Positions 62,811 to 64,000 of a stretch of 64,000 bases of DNA are shown here, piece after piece. The translations under genes were made by a program, and so were the position numbers. Below the pieces are notes generated by a model, which was not told where the DNA came from, did not search any database, and saw only the letters and a list, made by a program, of their open reading frames with translations. The DNA lies in contig NZ_JALTON010000053.1 in the NCBI RefSeq assembly GCF_027000115.1, positions 1-64,000 on the forward strand, given 5' to 3'. The stretch is from Thiohalobacter sp. (lineage in GTDB: Bacteria; Pseudomonadota; Gammaproteobacteria; Thiohalobacterales; Thiohalobacteraceae). The number at the start of each line of letters is the position of its first letter. Position 1 is the first letter of the stretch.

Positions 62811-64000
62811 TCAGGCCTTCACCACCTTCACCGCGCACTTCTTGTAGTCCGTCTCCTTGGACAGCGGATCGGTGGCATCGAGGGTCACCTTGTTGATCAG
62901 GCGACCGGCGTCGAACCAGGGCACAAAGATCAGGCCCCGGGGCGGACGGTTACGGCCCCGGGTTTCAACCCGGGCGATGATCTCGCCGCGCCGGCTGACC
63001 ACCTTCGCCGGCAGCCCGCGACGGAGGCCACGCTCGCGGGCATCATCGGGATGCATGAAGACCACGGCGTCGGGGAAGGCACGATAGAGTTCCGGCACCC
63101 GCCGGGTCATGGAACCCGAGTGCCAGTGTTCCAGTACCCGGCCGGTGGAAAGCCACAGATCGAACTCGTCGTCCGGGCTCTCCGCGGGTGGCTCGTAGGG
63201 TGCGGAGATGATGTTGGCCCGACCATCCTTCCGACCATAGAACTGGATGCCGGCCCCCTTGGCGACATGCGGATCGTAGCCCTCGCGATAGCGCCACAGG
63301 GTCTCCTTGCCGTTCACCACCGGCCAACGCAGGCCGCGCGCCTGGTGATACATATCGAAGGGCGCCTGCTCGTGGCCCTTCTTGGGCCCCTCGAGCTGGA
63401 AGCGACGATATTCCTCGAACAGACCCTTCTGCACGTAGTAGCCGAAGTGCTCGGACTCGTCGTTGTCGTAGACGTTGCCCTCTGCGTCCCGCACCGTGCC
63501 GTGCTCATAGGCGAAACTGTCCACCTGGCCATTGCGGAACAGGATCTCGTACAGGGTCTTGCCTCGATATTCAGGCTTCTTCGCCAGCAGCTCCTCGGGC
63601 CAGACCTCCTCGACCTTGAAGCGCTTGGAGAACTCCATGATCTGCCACAGATCGGACTTCGCCTCACCCGGCGCCTTCACCTGCTGGCGCCAGAACTGGG
63701 TGCGGCGCTCGGCGTTGCCGTAGGCGCCCTCCTTCTCCGTCCACATGGCCGTGGGCAGGATCAGGTCGGCGGCCATGGCGGTGACGGTCGGATAGGGATC
63801 CGATACCACAATGAAGTTGTCGGGGTTGCGGTAACCCGGCCAGGTCTCCTCGTTGAGGTTGGCCGCCGCCTGCATGTTGTTGTTGCACATGACCCAGTAG
63901 GCATTGAGCCTGCCGTCCTTCAGCATGCGGTTCTGCAATACGGCGTGGTAGCCGACCTTGCCCGGGATGGTGCCTTCCGGCAGTTTCCAGATCTTCTCGG
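62811..64000 (-). CDS. napA: Periplasmic nitrate reductase catalytic subunit (partial)
   Basis: About 396 C-terminal residues; the frame stays open to the right edge of the window, so the N-terminus, Tat signal and [4Fe-4S] site are outside it. Visible motifs: [70 protein letters not shown] and the end [17 protein letters not shown], characteristic of NapA. It reduces nitrate to nitrite with bis-MGD molybdenum. Order A-G-H-B-C, without napF or napD in view. Confidence 0.95.
   Translation of the reverse strand, partial: EKIWKLPEGTIPGKVGYHAVLQNRMLKDGRLNAYWVMCNNNMQAAANLNEETWPGYRNPDNFIVVSDPYPTVTAMAADLILPTAMWTEKEGAYGNAERRTQFWRQQVKAPGEAKSDLWQIMEFSKRFKVEEVWPEELLAKKPEYRGKTLYEILFRNGQVDSFAYEHGTVRDAEGNVYDNDESEHFGYYVQKGLFEEYRRFQLEGPKKGHEQAPFDMYHQARGLRWPVVNGKETLWRYREGYDPHVAKGAGIQFYGRKDGRANIISAPYEPPAESPDDEFDLWLSTGRVLEHWHSGSMTRRVPELYRAFPDAVVFMHPDDARERGLRRGLPAKVVSRRGEIIARVETRGRNRPPRGLIFVPWFDAGRLINKVTLDATDPLSKETDYKKCAVKVVKA

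Overview
The window is high-GC, densely packed bacterial chromosome from what is most likely a gammaproteobacterial sulfur oxidiser (Chromatiales-like). That placement is an inference from gene content: a SoeABC-type cytoplasmic sulfite dehydrogenase beside a periplasmic nitrate reductase cluster, many c-type cytochromes, and a large copper/heavy-metal region. No rRNA, tRNA, phage, transposase or CRISPR array was seen.

Left part (1-21.5 kb) is mixed housekeeping and signalling: a FIST sensor protein with a Tas-type aldo-keto reductase, heme A synthase, a GT83 glycosyltransferase, a small cytochrome c, an HDOD pair, a Cu(I) P1B-ATPase followed by a 24-residue membrane microprotein, a MOSC protein, a class I amidotransferase, a Crp/Fnr regulator, a repeat-rich spacer, a DUF302 protein, a cyclopropane-fatty-acid-synthase-like enzyme divergent from a TetR regulator with a clear palindromic operator, a lipoprotein/TlpA thioredoxin pair, a GGDEF-EAL protein, and a periplasmic binding protein paired with a diguanylate cyclase.

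Middle part (21.5-49.9 kb) is one unbroken minus-strand array of about 32 genes that forms a metal island. Reading in the direction of transcription it holds a CusCBA-type RND efflux system (the adaptor carries two fused CusF-like domains) flanked by two small Cys-containing secreted proteins, a cytochrome c lipoprotein, an orphan bufferin/HvfA-like peptide, a porin, more small redox proteins, a Met-rich periplasmic protein, a PII-like protein, a double-YHS/double-HMBD P1B-ATPase, a MerR regulator, a second CFA-synthase paralogue, a Rieske protein, an alpha-glucan phosphorylase, a nuclease-like protein, a LOG-like protein with an N-terminal YHS domain, two FtsX-type permeases with an ATPase carrying a C-terminal YHS domain, an FAD oxidoreductase, a multicopper oxidase with CopB, and a YHS/ferredoxin-fold protein. 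Repeated attachment of YHS metal-binding modules to unrelated enzymes is the most unusual feature of the window.

Right part (49.9-64 kb) carries purC, purE-purK, a small methyltransferase, then soeABC with a strong terminator, moaA (the molybdenum cofactor enzyme needed by both flanking molybdoenzymes) and napC-B-H-G-A on the minus strand, napA running off the right edge.
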